Positions 34,245 through 42,029 of a stretch of DNA of 64,000 nt are shown here, in pieces. The position numbers were made by a program, and so were the translations under genes. The notes below the pieces were generated by a model. The model had not been told where the DNA came from, searched no databases, and saw only the letters and a program-made list of their open reading frames with translations. Source of the stretch: Sphingomonas sp. NFR15 (GTDB lineage Bacteria > Pseudomonadota > Alphaproteobacteria > Sphingomonadales > Sphingomonadaceae); the NCBI RefSeq assembly GCF_900103265.1, contig NZ_FMWX01000003.1:496001-560000 (forward strand), given 5' to 3'. Numbering within the stretch: the first letter of the stretch is position 1; the number at the start of each line of letters is the position of its first letter.

Positions 34245-34796
34245 ATGGCTACCACCTATCATCATGGCGATCTGCGCGCGTCGCTCGTTTCATCCGCTTT
34301 GAGCTTGCTCGAAGCCGGCGACGCCCCGCCGAGCCTGCGTGAGGTGGCGCGTGCCGCCGGCGTTTCCGCAATGGCGCCGTACCGGCATTTCGCGGATCGC
34401 GCCGCCCTGCTCGCAGCCGTCGCCGACGAAGGTTTCGCGGCGTTGCGCGCGCGATTGCTGGCGGCCGACGATGTGGCGGATTCGCGCGCCGCCCTGGTCG
34501 CGCAAGGCCGCGCCTATGTCGATTTCGCGTTGTCGCACCCGGCATTGTTCCGGCTGATGTTCTCACGCGAGAAGGTCCGTGGCGTGCCCGAGGGAGAGAC
34601 GGCCTACACCGTGCTCGCCAACCGCGTCGCGCGGATCGCGCCCGATCGCGCCGAGGTGGCGACGCTCGCCGCCTGGGGGCTGGTCCACGGCCTCGCCACG
34701 TTGTTGCTCGACGCGAACGGCGGCACGCTGGACCGCGCCGCGGTGGAGGCGACGCTGGACTTGCTGGTCGATGGCATGATGTCACGGGACGCGTGA
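34245..34796 (+). CDS. TetR/AcrR-family regulator
   Basis: DNA-binding repressor, 183 aa. The N-terminal helix-turn-helix is TYHHGDLRASLVSSALSLL, then PSLREVARAAGVSAMAPYRHFADRAALL. The C-terminal WHG-like ligand domain includes HPALFRLMFSREK. The ATG at 34245 is just after the palindromic operator region. It probably controls itself and the divergent DUF4188 gene. Confidence 0.9.
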   Translation: MATTYHHGDLRASLVSSALSLLEAGDAPPSLREVARAAGVSAMAPYRHFADRAALLAAVADEGFAALRARLLAADDVADSRAALVAQGRAYVDFALSHPALFRLMFSREKVRGVPEGETAYTVLANRVARIAPDRAEVATLAAWGLVHGLATLLLDANGGTLDRAAVEATLDLLVDGMMSRDA

Positions 34797-34814
34797 TCGC
34801 TTGTACCGACCTGG

Positions 34815-34828
34815 CGTTACGCGTAACG
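34815..34828. promoter_or_regulatory. Palindrome upstream of the DUF3018/MazF pair
   Basis: Perfect 14-bp palindrome CGTTACGCGTAACG without a spacer, ending 7 bases before the antitoxin start codon. It is probably the operator for autoregulation by the antitoxin. Confidence 0.6.
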
Positions 34829-34835
34829 TCACGCC

Positions 34836-35069
34836 ATGAACGTCGAACGCCCCCTGACCGGTGCCGAACGCGCCCGACGATGGCGCGAATCGATGCGCGC
34901 CAAGGGCCTGCGTCCCAAGGTGTTCTGGGTGCCCGACACCTCCTCGCCCGAGTTCATCGCGCGCGCCAAGCGCGACACGGAGGCGTTGAATCGATGGTAT
35001 GCTGACAATCCGGACGAAGTCGCCGACGTGATGGCGATGCACGATTGGCCCCAGGACGACCCGGCCTGA
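34836..35069 (+). CDS. DUF3018 MazE-like antitoxin
   Basis: Antitoxin of the DUF3018 family, 77 aa, usually paired with MazF/PemK toxins. RARRWRESMRAKGLRPKVFW and the D-T-S-S-P-E-F segment are typical. The C-terminus is acidic (HDWPQDDPA), consistent with toxin binding. It lies one base before the toxin start and behind a perfect palindrome. Confidence 0.85.
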   Translation: MNVERPLTGAERARRWRESMRAKGLRPKVFWVPDTSSPEFIARAKRDTEALNRWYADNPDEVADVMAMHDWPQDDPA

Positions 35070-35070
35070 G

Positions 35071-35412
35071 ATGGAAGACGAGATTCTGCGCGGCGACGTC
35101 GTAAGCGCCGCCATCGGGAGCGGCTTCGGCGGGAAGCCGCGGCCCTTCATTGCGGTCCAGTCTGATCGTTACCCAACCGACCGCGTGATCCTGGTCGGCT
35201 GCACCTCGGTGATTGACGCGCAGTTCCCGTTCCGTCCGGTGTTGCTGCCGCTCCCGACCAACGGGCTCGAACTGCGCTGCCAAGTGATGATCGATATCCC
35301 GGTGTCCAGCTATCGAAGCAAGATCAGCCGGAGGATTGGTCGTTTGAACGCGAGTGAACTGGCGGAGATCGACAGCGCGCTGCTGATCGTGTTGGGGTTC
35401 GCCGACGTATGA
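35071..35412 (+). CDS. MazF/PemK-type toxin
   Basis: Predicted mRNA interferase, 113 aa. It resembles PemK/MazF proteins: ILRGDVVSAAIGSGFGGKPR, then PFIAVQSDR (usual RP..V pattern) and a C-terminal helix RIGRLNASELAEIDSALLIV. Partner antitoxin lies one base upstream. Its stop overlaps the recQ start (ATGA), so recQ translation is probably coupled to this toxin gene. Confidence 0.85.
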   Translation: MEDEILRGDVVSAAIGSGFGGKPRPFIAVQSDRYPTDRVILVGCTSVIDAQFPFRPVLLPLPTNGLELRCQVMIDIPVSSYRSKISRRIGRLNASELAEIDSALLIVLGFADV

Positions 35413-37166
35413 TCGATCCGCTCCCCATCCTTCAATCCACCTTCGGTTTCCCCGGGTTCCGCGGCGTGCAGGAACAGGTGGTGACGCGCGTGCTGCGCGG
35501 CGCCAACACGCTCGCGGTGATGCCGACCGGCGCGGGAAAGTCGCTGTGCTACCAGCTTCCTGCCGTCGCGATCGAGGGCACGTGCGTCGTCGTCTCTCCG
35601 CTGATCGCGCTGATGCACGACCAGCTCCGCGCGGCAACCGCGATCGGTATCCGCGCCGCGACGCTCACCTCGGTCGATACCGACCAGATGGAGACGATCG
35701 CGCGCTTCCGGCGCGGCGAGCTCGACCTGCTGTATGTCGCGCCCGAACGCGCCTCGAACGAGTCGTTCCGCAATCTGCTCGGACAGGCACCGCTCGCCTT
35801 GTTCGCGATCGACGAGGCGCATTGCGTCTCGGAATGGGGGCATGATTTCCGCCCCGACTACCGGCTGCTGCGAACGATGCTCGGCGCGTTCCCGCACGTG
35901 CCCCGGCTCGCGCTCACCGCGACCGCCGACGCGCATACCCGCGCCGACATCCTCGACCAGCTCGGCATTCCGCACGACGGCATGATCGTCGCCGGGTTCG
36001 ACCGGCCCAACATCCAGTACCGCATCAGCCCCAAGGACAATATCACCCGTCAGATCGCCGATATCGTCGCCGAGCAGCCCGGACCGGGCATCGTCTACGC
36101 GCAGACTCGCAAGAGCGTCGAGCAACTCGCCGAGCGACTCGCGTCGACCGGGCGGAAGGTGCGGCCCTACCACGCCGGGCTCGATCCGGCGGTGCGCGCG
36201 CGCAACCAGGCCGATTTCGTCGCGAGCGAGGATATGGTGATCGTCGCGACGGTCGCGTTCGGCATGGGCATCGACAAGCCCGACGTGCGCTTCGTCGCGC
36301 ATGCCGGGCTGCCCAAGTCGATCGAGGGCTATTATCAGGAGACCGGCCGTGCCGGGCGCGACGGCGATCCCTCGATCGCGCATCTGTTCTGGGGTGCCGA
36401 GGATTTCGCCAAGGCGCGCCAGCGCATCGGTGAGGTCGAGCCGCACCGCCAGGCGGGCGAACGTGCGCGGCTCACCGCGCTCGGCGCGCTGGTCGAAACG
36501 CCGACCTGCCGCCGCCAGATCCTCCTACGCCATTTCGGCGACCCGGCTCCCGACAATTGCGGCAATTGCGACAACTGCCTCAACCCGCCCGGCGCGATCG
36601 ATGCGACGGAGGTGGCGAGGAAATTCCTCTCCGCCGTGTTTCGCACGGGCCAGAGCTTTGGCGTCGGCTATATTGAAAGCATCCTGACCGGCCAGTCGAC
36701 CGAGCGCAGCCTGATGAACGGGCATGAGGCGCTCGGCGTGTTCGGCATCGCCTCGAGTCCAGAGGAGGCGGCGCTCATCAAGCCGGTGTCGCGTGCGCTG
36801 CTGCTGCGCGACGCGCTGCGCACCAACGATTTCGGCGGGCTCGAATTCGGCCCCGAGGCGCGCGGCATCCTCAAAGGCGAGACCAAGGTCTCGCTGCTCG
36901 TCCAGCCCAAGCGTGAACGCCGCCGACGCGGCGCGGCGGCGGAGAACCCGGCCGGCGATCCGTTGTTCGAGGCGCTGCGCGCGAAGCGGCGTGAGCTCGC
37001 GCAGGCCGCGCAGGTGCCGCCTTATGTGATCTTCCACGATTCGGTGCTGCGCGAGATGGCGGCGCTCAGGCCCACCAGTCGCGCCGCGCTCGCGCACATC
37101 ACCGGCATCGGCGCGCGCAAGCTGGAGACCTATGGCGACGCCTTTCTCGAGGTGTTACGCGGGTGA
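35409..37166 (+). CDS. recQ: ATP-dependent DNA helicase RecQ
   Basis: 3'-5' superfamily 2 helicase for recombination and repair, 585 aa. Walker A MPTGAGKSLCYQLPA is at about residue 38, the DEAH box with aromatic loop is FAIDEAHCVSEWGHDFRPDY, and helicase motif VI is QETGRAGRDG. The RQC zinc site is CRRQILLRHFG..CGNCDNC, and an HRDC domain ends the protein (SRAALAHITGIGARKLETYG). It starts four bases inside the toxin gene. Confidence 0.95.
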   Translation: MIDPLPILQSTFGFPGFRGVQEQVVTRVLRGANTLAVMPTGAGKSLCYQLPAVAIEGTCVVVSPLIALMHDQLRAATAIGIRAATLTSVDTDQMETIARFRRGELDLLYVAPERASNESFRNLLGQAPLALFAIDEAHCVSEWGHDFRPDYRLLRTMLGAFPHVPRLALTATADAHTRADILDQLGIPHDGMIVAGFDRPNIQYRISPKDNITRQIADIVAEQPGPGIVYAQTRKSVEQLAERLASTGRKVRPYHAGLDPAVRARNQADFVASEDMVIVATVAFGMGIDKPDVRFVAHAGLPKSIEGYYQETGRAGRDGDPSIAHLFWGAEDFAKARQRIGEVEPHRQAGERARLTALGALVETPTCRRQILLRHFGDPAPDNCGNCDNCLNPPGAIDATEVARKFLSAVFRTGQSFGVGYIESILTGQSTERSLMNGHEALGVFGIASSPEEAALIKPVSRALLLRDALRTNDFGGLEFGPEARGILKGETKVSLLVQPKRERRRRGAAAENPAGDPLFEALRAKRRELAQAAQVPPYVIFHDSVLREMAALRPTSRAALAHITGIGARKLETYGDAFLEVLRG

Positions 37167-37187
37167 ACGAGAGGAAAGGTTAGCCGC

Positions 37188-37616
37188 ATGATACGTAAGA
37201 TGGACGACTCGGTTTCGGTCGCTCCGCAAATCACTCCCGAAGACGTGGCGGATATCGCCGCCGCCGGCTTCGTCGCGATCGTCAACAACCGTCCCGACGG
37301 CGAGGATCCCGGCCAGCCCGAGGGCGCGGCGGTGCGCGCCGCCGCCGAGGCGGCCGGACTCGCCTATACCGAGATTCCGGTCACGCAGGCTGGCTTCTCG
37401 CATCCGCAGATCGATGCGATGGTGCAGGCGTTGGAAGAGGCCGGCGGGCCGGTGCTGGCGTTCTGCCGCTCGGGCACGCGCTCGTGCAACCTGTGGGCGC
37501 TCGCGCAGGCCAAACAGGGGCGTGACCCCGACGTCCTGATCGCCAAGGGTCGCGAGGCGGGCTATGATCTCAACGGTCTCCGCCCGCTGCTAGAGGCGCT
37601 GTCGGGCAAGGCGTGA
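37188..37616 (+). CDS. TIGR01244-family phosphatase-like protein
   Basis: DUF442/TIGR01244 protein, 142 aa, with a tyrosine-phosphatase-like active loop VLAFCRSGTRS (C-x5-R). Preceding TEIPVTQAGFSHPQIDAM is typical. Family members are associated with sulfide oxidation or beta-lactamase-fold fusions. No partner is seen here. An ATG at 37200 (MDDSVSVAPQI) is a possible alternative start. Confidence 0.88.
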   Translation: MIRKMDDSVSVAPQITPEDVADIAAAGFVAIVNNRPDGEDPGQPEGAAVRAAAEAAGLAYTEIPVTQAGFSHPQIDAMVQALEEAGGPVLAFCRSGTRSCNLWALAQAKQGRDPDVLIAKGREAGYDLNGLRPLLEALSGKA

Positions 37617-37626
37617 AAGGAGCCTG

Positions 37627-38067
37627 ATGGATTTCCTGCTCGGCCTGCGCTGGTATCAGATCGCCGCCGCGCTGGCCGCGGTGGCCGCGCTCGCATGGTA
37701 CGCGCGCAAGCTCCGCCGTGACGAGGGCAGGCTTAAAGACGTGGAGACGGCGCGGAGCATGGCCGAGGAGCGGCTCGCCGGCTTCATCGCCCGCGCCGCG
37801 CTCGTTAGCGGCGACGGCGCCGCGGCGATCGTCGCGGGCAACGGCACGATCGCGGTGTTGCGGCATCGCGGCGTGCGCGTCGAGGCCCGCCGGCTGCTCG
37901 CCCCGCTCGCGCTCAGCACCTCGGTCGAAGGCGTGCGGATCGAGACGGGCGAGAGCGTGCTCGGCAATGTCACTCTGTTCGGCGTCCTCGAAGCCGATGT
38001 CCGCCGGATCGAGGGCATCGCGCAGGCCGGCAACGTCGTCGATCTCCGCCAATTCCGCCCGCATTGA
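37627..38067 (+). CDS. Hypothetical membrane-anchored protein
   Basis: Unrecognised 146-aa protein with one N-terminal membrane segment (YQIAAALAAVAALAWYA), a charged coiled-coil-like helix (about 28-60) and a small beta-rich domain rich in Val, Ile and Gly from about residue 60. It lies 10 bases after the TIGR01244 gene in the same direction. Function unknown. Confidence 0.7.
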   Translation: MDFLLGLRWYQIAAALAAVAALAWYARKLRRDEGRLKDVETARSMAEERLAGFIARAALVSGDGAAAIVAGNGTIAVLRHRGVRVEARRLLAPLALSTSVEGVRIETGESVLGNVTLFGVLEADVRRIEGIAQAGNVVDLRQFRPH

Positions 38068-38176
38068 GCGGTCGCCAACCGCGTTAACAATACTGAACGG
38101 TAGTTGCACGGTCAGTTCAGAACCGTTTCAGTCGCGAGTCGCTAGAACGTCTCCATCACATGCAAGGAGACGTACG

Positions 38177-38539
38177 ATGATGAAGCAGAAGTTCGCCGCA
38201 GCCGCCCTCGCCGCCGCTGCGATCATGCCGATGACCGTGGCGGCACCCGCGCAGGCGCAACGTTATGGATATTACGATCGGACGCAATATCAGCGCAGCT
38301 ATGACGATGGCCGCTATTATCGCGATCACCGTGGCGATCAGCGCCGCTATTACCAGGATTGCCGCCGTTCCAGCGGCACCACGGGCCTGATCGCCGGCGG
38401 CGCGGGCGGTGCGGTGCTCGGCTCGGTGCTCGGTGGCGGCACGCTCGGCACCGTGCTGGGTGCGGTCGGTGGCGGCCTGCTCGGCAAGAGCCTCGACCAG
38501 AAGCACGATCGCGCGCAGAACTATCGTAACGGCTGCTGA
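38177..38539 (+). CDS. Glycine-zipper outer-membrane-type protein
   Basis: Exported protein, 120 aa. The signal peptide (MMKQKFAAAALAAAAIMPMT then APAQAQ) is followed by a Tyr/Arg/Asp-rich hydrophilic stretch and a glycine zipper (TGLIAGGAGGAVLGSVLGGG) that forms a two-helix membrane hairpin. A strong AAGGAGA site lies 7 bases before the start. The upstream region is AT-richer with a CTGAAC..GTTCAG inverted repeat near 38094-38121, possibly regulatory. Such proteins often respond to envelope stress. Confidence 0.85.
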   Translation: MMKQKFAAAALAAAAIMPMTVAAPAQAQRYGYYDRTQYQRSYDDGRYYRDHRGDQRRYYQDCRRSSGTTGLIAGGAGGAVLGSVLGGGTLGTVLGAVGGGLLGKSLDQKHDRAQNYRNGC

Positions 38540-38550
38540 TCCTGACGCGG

Positions 38551-38573
38551 GTGGCCGGTCGCCGACCGGCCAC
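38551..38573. terminator. Hairpin between convergent genes
   Basis: Perfect 10-bp stem GTGGCCGGTC / GACCGGCCAC with loop GCC. No U-run follows on either strand, so termination here is plausible only by position, between convergent genes. Confidence 0.5.
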
Positions 38574-38585
38574 GCCGTCGCCTGA

Positions 38586-38966
38586 TTACTTGCGCCTGCC
38601 GATTTGCAGCGCGCCCACGCAGCTCGCGCGGTCGATCGGGCTGCCGTCGGTCTGGCGGGCATCGACGTAAGTGACCACCGGCTCGCCTCTGCCCTTGGGG
38701 TAGAGATAAGCGTCGAGCACGCAGGTCGCATTGCCATATTGCAGCTTGCGCGCGTCGCCTTCGCGCACGTCGGCGGCCGGCGCGCCGAACATCGCGGTCA
38801 GCGCGGCGCCGGTCTGGCCGATCACCCGCCCCAGCGTAGCACCGCCGCCGCCCGGCACCGGTGCGAACGTCGCCGGGCGCGCGGCGGGCACGACCCCGCC
38901 GGAGCAGCCGCCGAGCGCCGCCGCCGCGAGCAGGGTCGTCGTGATTCTGGGGGGAAATCGTGTCAT
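38586..38966 (-). CDS. Predicted lipoprotein
   Basis: Unrecognised 126-aa protein with a lipoprotein signal: FPPRITTTLLAAAALGGC gives lipobox LGG-C. The mature part contains GATLGRVIGQTGAALTAMFG, then KLQYGNATCVLDAYLYPKG, resembling small sphingomonad lipoproteins. Two further Cys could form a disulfide. The start overlaps the EI24 gene stop by ATGA, so they are co-translated. Confidence 0.75.
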   Translation of the reverse strand: MTRFPPRITTTLLAAAALGGCSGGVVPAARPATFAPVPGGGGATLGRVIGQTGAALTAMFGAPAADVREGDARKLQYGNATCVLDAYLYPKGRGEPVVTYVDARQTDGSPIDRASCVGALQIGRRK

Positions 38967-39640
38967 GCTTTCTTTCCGTGGAACAAATGCGTCGCCATCG
39001 CCGCGCCGAGCACCGGCGCCGCGAGGTTGAGGATCGGAACCATGAACAGCCCGGTCCCGGCAACCCCCAGCGTGAACCGCTCGAGCCGCGTCGACGCGCG
39101 CCAGCCACGCATCGCCGCAGCGGGCAGATGCCGCGCCGCGACCATCTCGGCGAGGTCGCGCCCGAGCAGCCAGCCGTTGACGACGAGGAACAGCGCGAGC
39201 GTACCGACGCCGGTGACCAGCAGCACGATATAGAGCGGCAGAACGACGATATTGAGAATGATCGCGCGCGCCGCCGAGGCGAGCCCCATCACCGCCGCGC
39301 GGCCCACGCCGACATGCCGCGCCTCGGCGAGCGCTTGGGGGTAATGTTTGCGCTCGACGGCGACGACGATCTCCTCGACGAATACCATCATCACGCCGAT
39401 CGCGATCGCGCGGAACAACAGCCAGCCCGCCGCGAACACCGCGAGCAAGGCGGCGAACCCGGCGAGTGCCGACAGCCAGCCGTCCGCCCCTTGCGTCGCG
39501 GCGAGGTCTTGCGCCCACAACCAGGCGCCACCGCCGAGTACCGCGAACAGCGCGAAGGTGAGGGCGAGCGATTTGGCGAACACGATCAGAAAGGCACGGT
39601 CGCCGAACTGGCCGATCGAAAGGAAGAAGGCGCGGATCAT
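38963..39640 (-). CDS. EI24-family integral membrane protein
   Basis: CysZ/EI24-like inner-membrane protein, 225 aa, with four to five hydrophobic segments (SLALTFALFAVLGGGAWLW, ALAGFAALLAVFAAGWLLF, IVVLPLYIVLLVTGVGTLAL and others). EIVVAVERKHYP between them is typical of the family. Known EI24/CysZ members transport sulfate, but this one has no sulfur genes nearby, so the substrate is open. Overlaps the lipoprotein gene. Confidence 0.82.
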   Translation of the reverse strand: MIRAFFLSIGQFGDRAFLIVFAKSLALTFALFAVLGGGAWLWAQDLAATQGADGWLSALAGFAALLAVFAAGWLLFRAIAIGVMMVFVEEIVVAVERKHYPQALAEARHVGVGRAAVMGLASAARAIILNIVVLPLYIVLLVTGVGTLALFLVVNGWLLGRDLAEMVAARHLPAAAMRGWRASTRLERFTLGVAGTGLFMVPILNLAAPVLGAAMATHLFHGKKA

Positions 39641-39739
39641 CCGCCCGTCGTGCGGGCGGATCGCGCCCGCGTCAACGCGGTTGCGCGGGCGAACGCGGGG
39701 CCCTAGGCGGCAGGTTTAGCCAATTCCCCGGAGAATCCC

Positions 39740-40741
39740 TTGAGCGCCCCAACTTACGACGTCGTCGCGATCGGCAACGCCATCGTCGATGTGCTTTCCC
39801 AGGCCACTGACAGCTTCATCGTCGAGGCGGGCATGAACAAGGGGTCGATGGCGCTGGTGTTCTCGCCCGAGGAGGCCGACGCGCTCTACGCCAAGATGGG
39901 GCCGGGGATCGAGGCGAGCGGCGGATCGGCGGCGAACACCGTTGCCGGCATCGCCGCGCTCGGCGGCAAGTGCGGCTTCATCGGCCAGGTCGCCGACGAC
40001 GAGCTTGGCCAGATCTTCGCGCACGACATCCGCTCGGTCGGGATCGATTTCACCACCGCGACCCGCGCCGGCGAGCCGACCACCGCACGCTGCCTGATCT
40101 TCGTCACGCCCGATGGCCAGCGCACGATGAACACCTTCCTCGGCGCGTCGCAATTCCTGCCCGAGACCGCGCTCGACCGCGAGATGATCGCCGCTGGCGC
40201 GATCCTGTATCTGGAAGGCTATCTGTGGGATCCCGAGGAGCCGCGCGCCGCGATGCGCGCCGCGATCGAGATCGCGCGCAAGGCGGGCCGCAAGGTCGCC
40301 TTCACCTTGTCCGACACGTTCTGCATCGGCCGCCACGGCGCCGATTTCCGCGATCTGATGGCGAAGGATCTGCTCGACATCATGTTCGCCAACGAGGCCG
40401 AACTGCTCGCGTTGATGCAGACCGACGATTTCGACGCGGCGGTCGCGGCGGCGGCGGCGCAGGTGCCGATGCTGGTGGTCACGCGCGGCGCGCACGGCGC
40501 GATCGCGGTTTCGGGCGGCCAGACCGTCGGCGTCGCCGCCGAGCCGGTCGCGCGCGTCGTCGACACCACCGGCGCGGGCGACCTGTTCGCGGCGGGCTTC
40601 CTCCACGGCCAGGCGCAGGATCTGAGCGTCGCCGAATCGCTTCGCCTCGGCGCGATCTGCGCGGCGGAGATCATCTCGCACTACGGCGCGCGCGCGCAGG
40701 TCGATCTCAAGGCGCTGATGGCGGAAAAGCTAGCGGGATAA
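39740..40741 (+). CDS. PfkB-family sugar/adenosine kinase
   Basis: Ribokinase-fold kinase, 333 aa, most like bacterial adenosine kinases. N-terminal YDVVAIGNAIVDVLSQ and GGSAANTVAGIAALGGKCGF bind the sugar. DTTGAGDLFAAGFLHGQ holds the catalytic Asp and anion hole. The start is TTG at 39740 with GGAGA about 6 bases upstream. Adenosine is the likely but unproven substrate. A palindromic repeat follows. Confidence 0.88.
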   Translation: MSAPTYDVVAIGNAIVDVLSQATDSFIVEAGMNKGSMALVFSPEEADALYAKMGPGIEASGGSAANTVAGIAALGGKCGFIGQVADDELGQIFAHDIRSVGIDFTTATRAGEPTTARCLIFVTPDGQRTMNTFLGASQFLPETALDREMIAAGAILYLEGYLWDPEEPRAAMRAAIEIARKAGRKVAFTLSDTFCIGRHGADFRDLMAKDLLDIMFANEAELLALMQTDDFDAAVAAAAAQVPMLVVTRGAHGAIAVSGGQTVGVAAEPVARVVDTTGAGDLFAAGFLHGQAQDLSVAESLRLGAICAAEIISHYGARAQVDLKALMAEKLAG

Positions 40742-40773
40742 GCCGCTACGCCTACACCACCCCCGCCCCCTTG

Positions 40774-40859
40774 CGTCACCCCAGCGCACGCTGGGGTCTC
40801 CTGCGGCTCTCGTCCCGCGCGAGCAACGGGGAGATGCCAGCTTGCGCTGGCATGACGGG
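40774..40859. repeat. Palindromic repeat, family D
   Basis: Two hairpins, CCCCAGCG-CA-CGCTGGGG and ATGCCAGC-TTGC-GCTGGCAT, within outer CGTCA..TGACG arms. It fills most of the gap between the kinase and FUSC genes. Such elements are widespread in sphingomonad genomes. Confidence 0.8.
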
Positions 40860-40918
40860 AGTGGCGCGAACAGCCCGCGCGCTGGTAGCGCCGCCTCGCA
40901 CCGCGTAGCGTAGGGGAG

Positions 40919-42004
40919 ATGGCCGCTTTTCTCGCTTCCCTGCGCCGCCGGATTGGTGTGCGCACGATCGATGAGGCGGAATGCGTCGCCTCGGTGCTGC
41001 TGGCGATCCTCGCGGCGCACGCGATCGGCGCGACCAACGTCTCCTGGGCGGCGTTCGCCGGCTATATGGTGATGCGCGGCCATGTGCTCGAGACGGTCCA
41101 GCGTGGTCTGTTGCGCGTCGTCGGCACGCTCGCGGGCGGGCTGCTCGCCTTGACGGCGATCCCGCTGCTCGCGCCGCACTGGTGGCTCGCCGCGCTCGGC
41201 ATCTTCGCGCTCGGCACGGTGACGCTGTACAAAGCGATCACCGCGAAACGCGCCTATGCCTGGCTTTTCGTCGGCCTCACGTTCGCGATGGTGCTGTACG
41301 ACGCGCTTCATGATCCCGCGATCCCGCTGGTGCGCTTCGTTCAGACGCGCATCCTTGAAACGGTCGCGGGCACCGTGGCCTGCGTGGCGGTCAGCCTGCT
41401 TTCGGCGGTGACGCTGCGGCGGCTGTGGCCGGCCGAGCGCAACGCTTCGACCGGTATCGCCGGGTGGAGCTGGCCGGCGCTGCGCCACGCGGCGCAAGGC
41501 GGCCTCGCGCTCGCGCTGCTGGTGATAGTGTCGGCCTCGTTCGACGTGCCCGCGCTGTCGGCGGGCGCGATCACGGTGATGGCGGTGATGCTGGTGCCGG
41601 TGGCGGGGATCGGCACGAGTGGGTTCGCGCCGGTGAGCTGGCGGCTGTTCTACCGGCTGATCGGGGGGCTGGCGGGAGCGGCTTTCTCCGCGGGGTTCCT
41701 GTTCCTGGGCGCGGGTTCGGCGCCGCTGCTGATCCTGGGTACCGCGCTCGGCGTGGCGGCCGGGCGCCACATCGAGAACGGCGATCATGCCTACCGCTAC
41801 GCCGGCACCCAGTTCACGCTGACGGTGCTGGTGACGCTCGTCCCCGACAGCTACGCCGGTGCGGTCATCACGCCGGGGCTGGAGCGGCTCGCGGGGACGC
41901 TGGTCGGCATGGCGATGGTCGAGCCGGTGCTGCTGCTCTGGCACCTGTTCGCGCCGCGCAGCGCGAAGATCCCCTCCGAACGCAGCGAACCCGGCGGCGT
42001 TTGA
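40919..42004 (+). CDS. FUSC-family membrane transporter-like protein
   Basis: Fusaric-acid-resistance-like (FUSC) inner-membrane protein, 361 aa, with about ten hydrophobic segments. It resembles the membrane halves of aromatic-acid efflux proteins. A GYMVMRGHVLETVQRGLLRV segment and a long C-terminal membrane repeat support this. There is no associated membrane-fusion gene. A small palindrome separates it from the convergent pyk gene. Confidence 0.82.
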   Translation: MAAFLASLRRRIGVRTIDEAECVASVLLAILAAHAIGATNVSWAAFAGYMVMRGHVLETVQRGLLRVVGTLAGGLLALTAIPLLAPHWWLAALGIFALGTVTLYKAITAKRAYAWLFVGLTFAMVLYDALHDPAIPLVRFVQTRILETVAGTVACVAVSLLSAVTLRRLWPAERNASTGIAGWSWPALRHAAQGGLALALLVIVSASFDVPALSAGAITVMAVMLVPVAGIGTSGFAPVSWRLFYRLIGGLAGAAFSAGFLFLGAGSAPLLILGTALGVAAGRHIENGDHAYRYAGTQFTLTVLVTLVPDSYAGAVITPGLERLAGTLVGMAMVEPVLLLWHLFAPRSAKIPSERSEPGGV

Positions 42005-42029
42005 TCCTCCCCGCAAGCGGGGAGGATCA
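42003..42029. repeat. Short palindrome between FUSC gene and pyk
   Basis: Hairpin ATCCTCCCCGC-AA-GCGGGGAGGAT, related to the arms of family B. It spans from the FUSC stop into the pyk stop region and may act as a bidirectional terminator. Confidence 0.75.
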
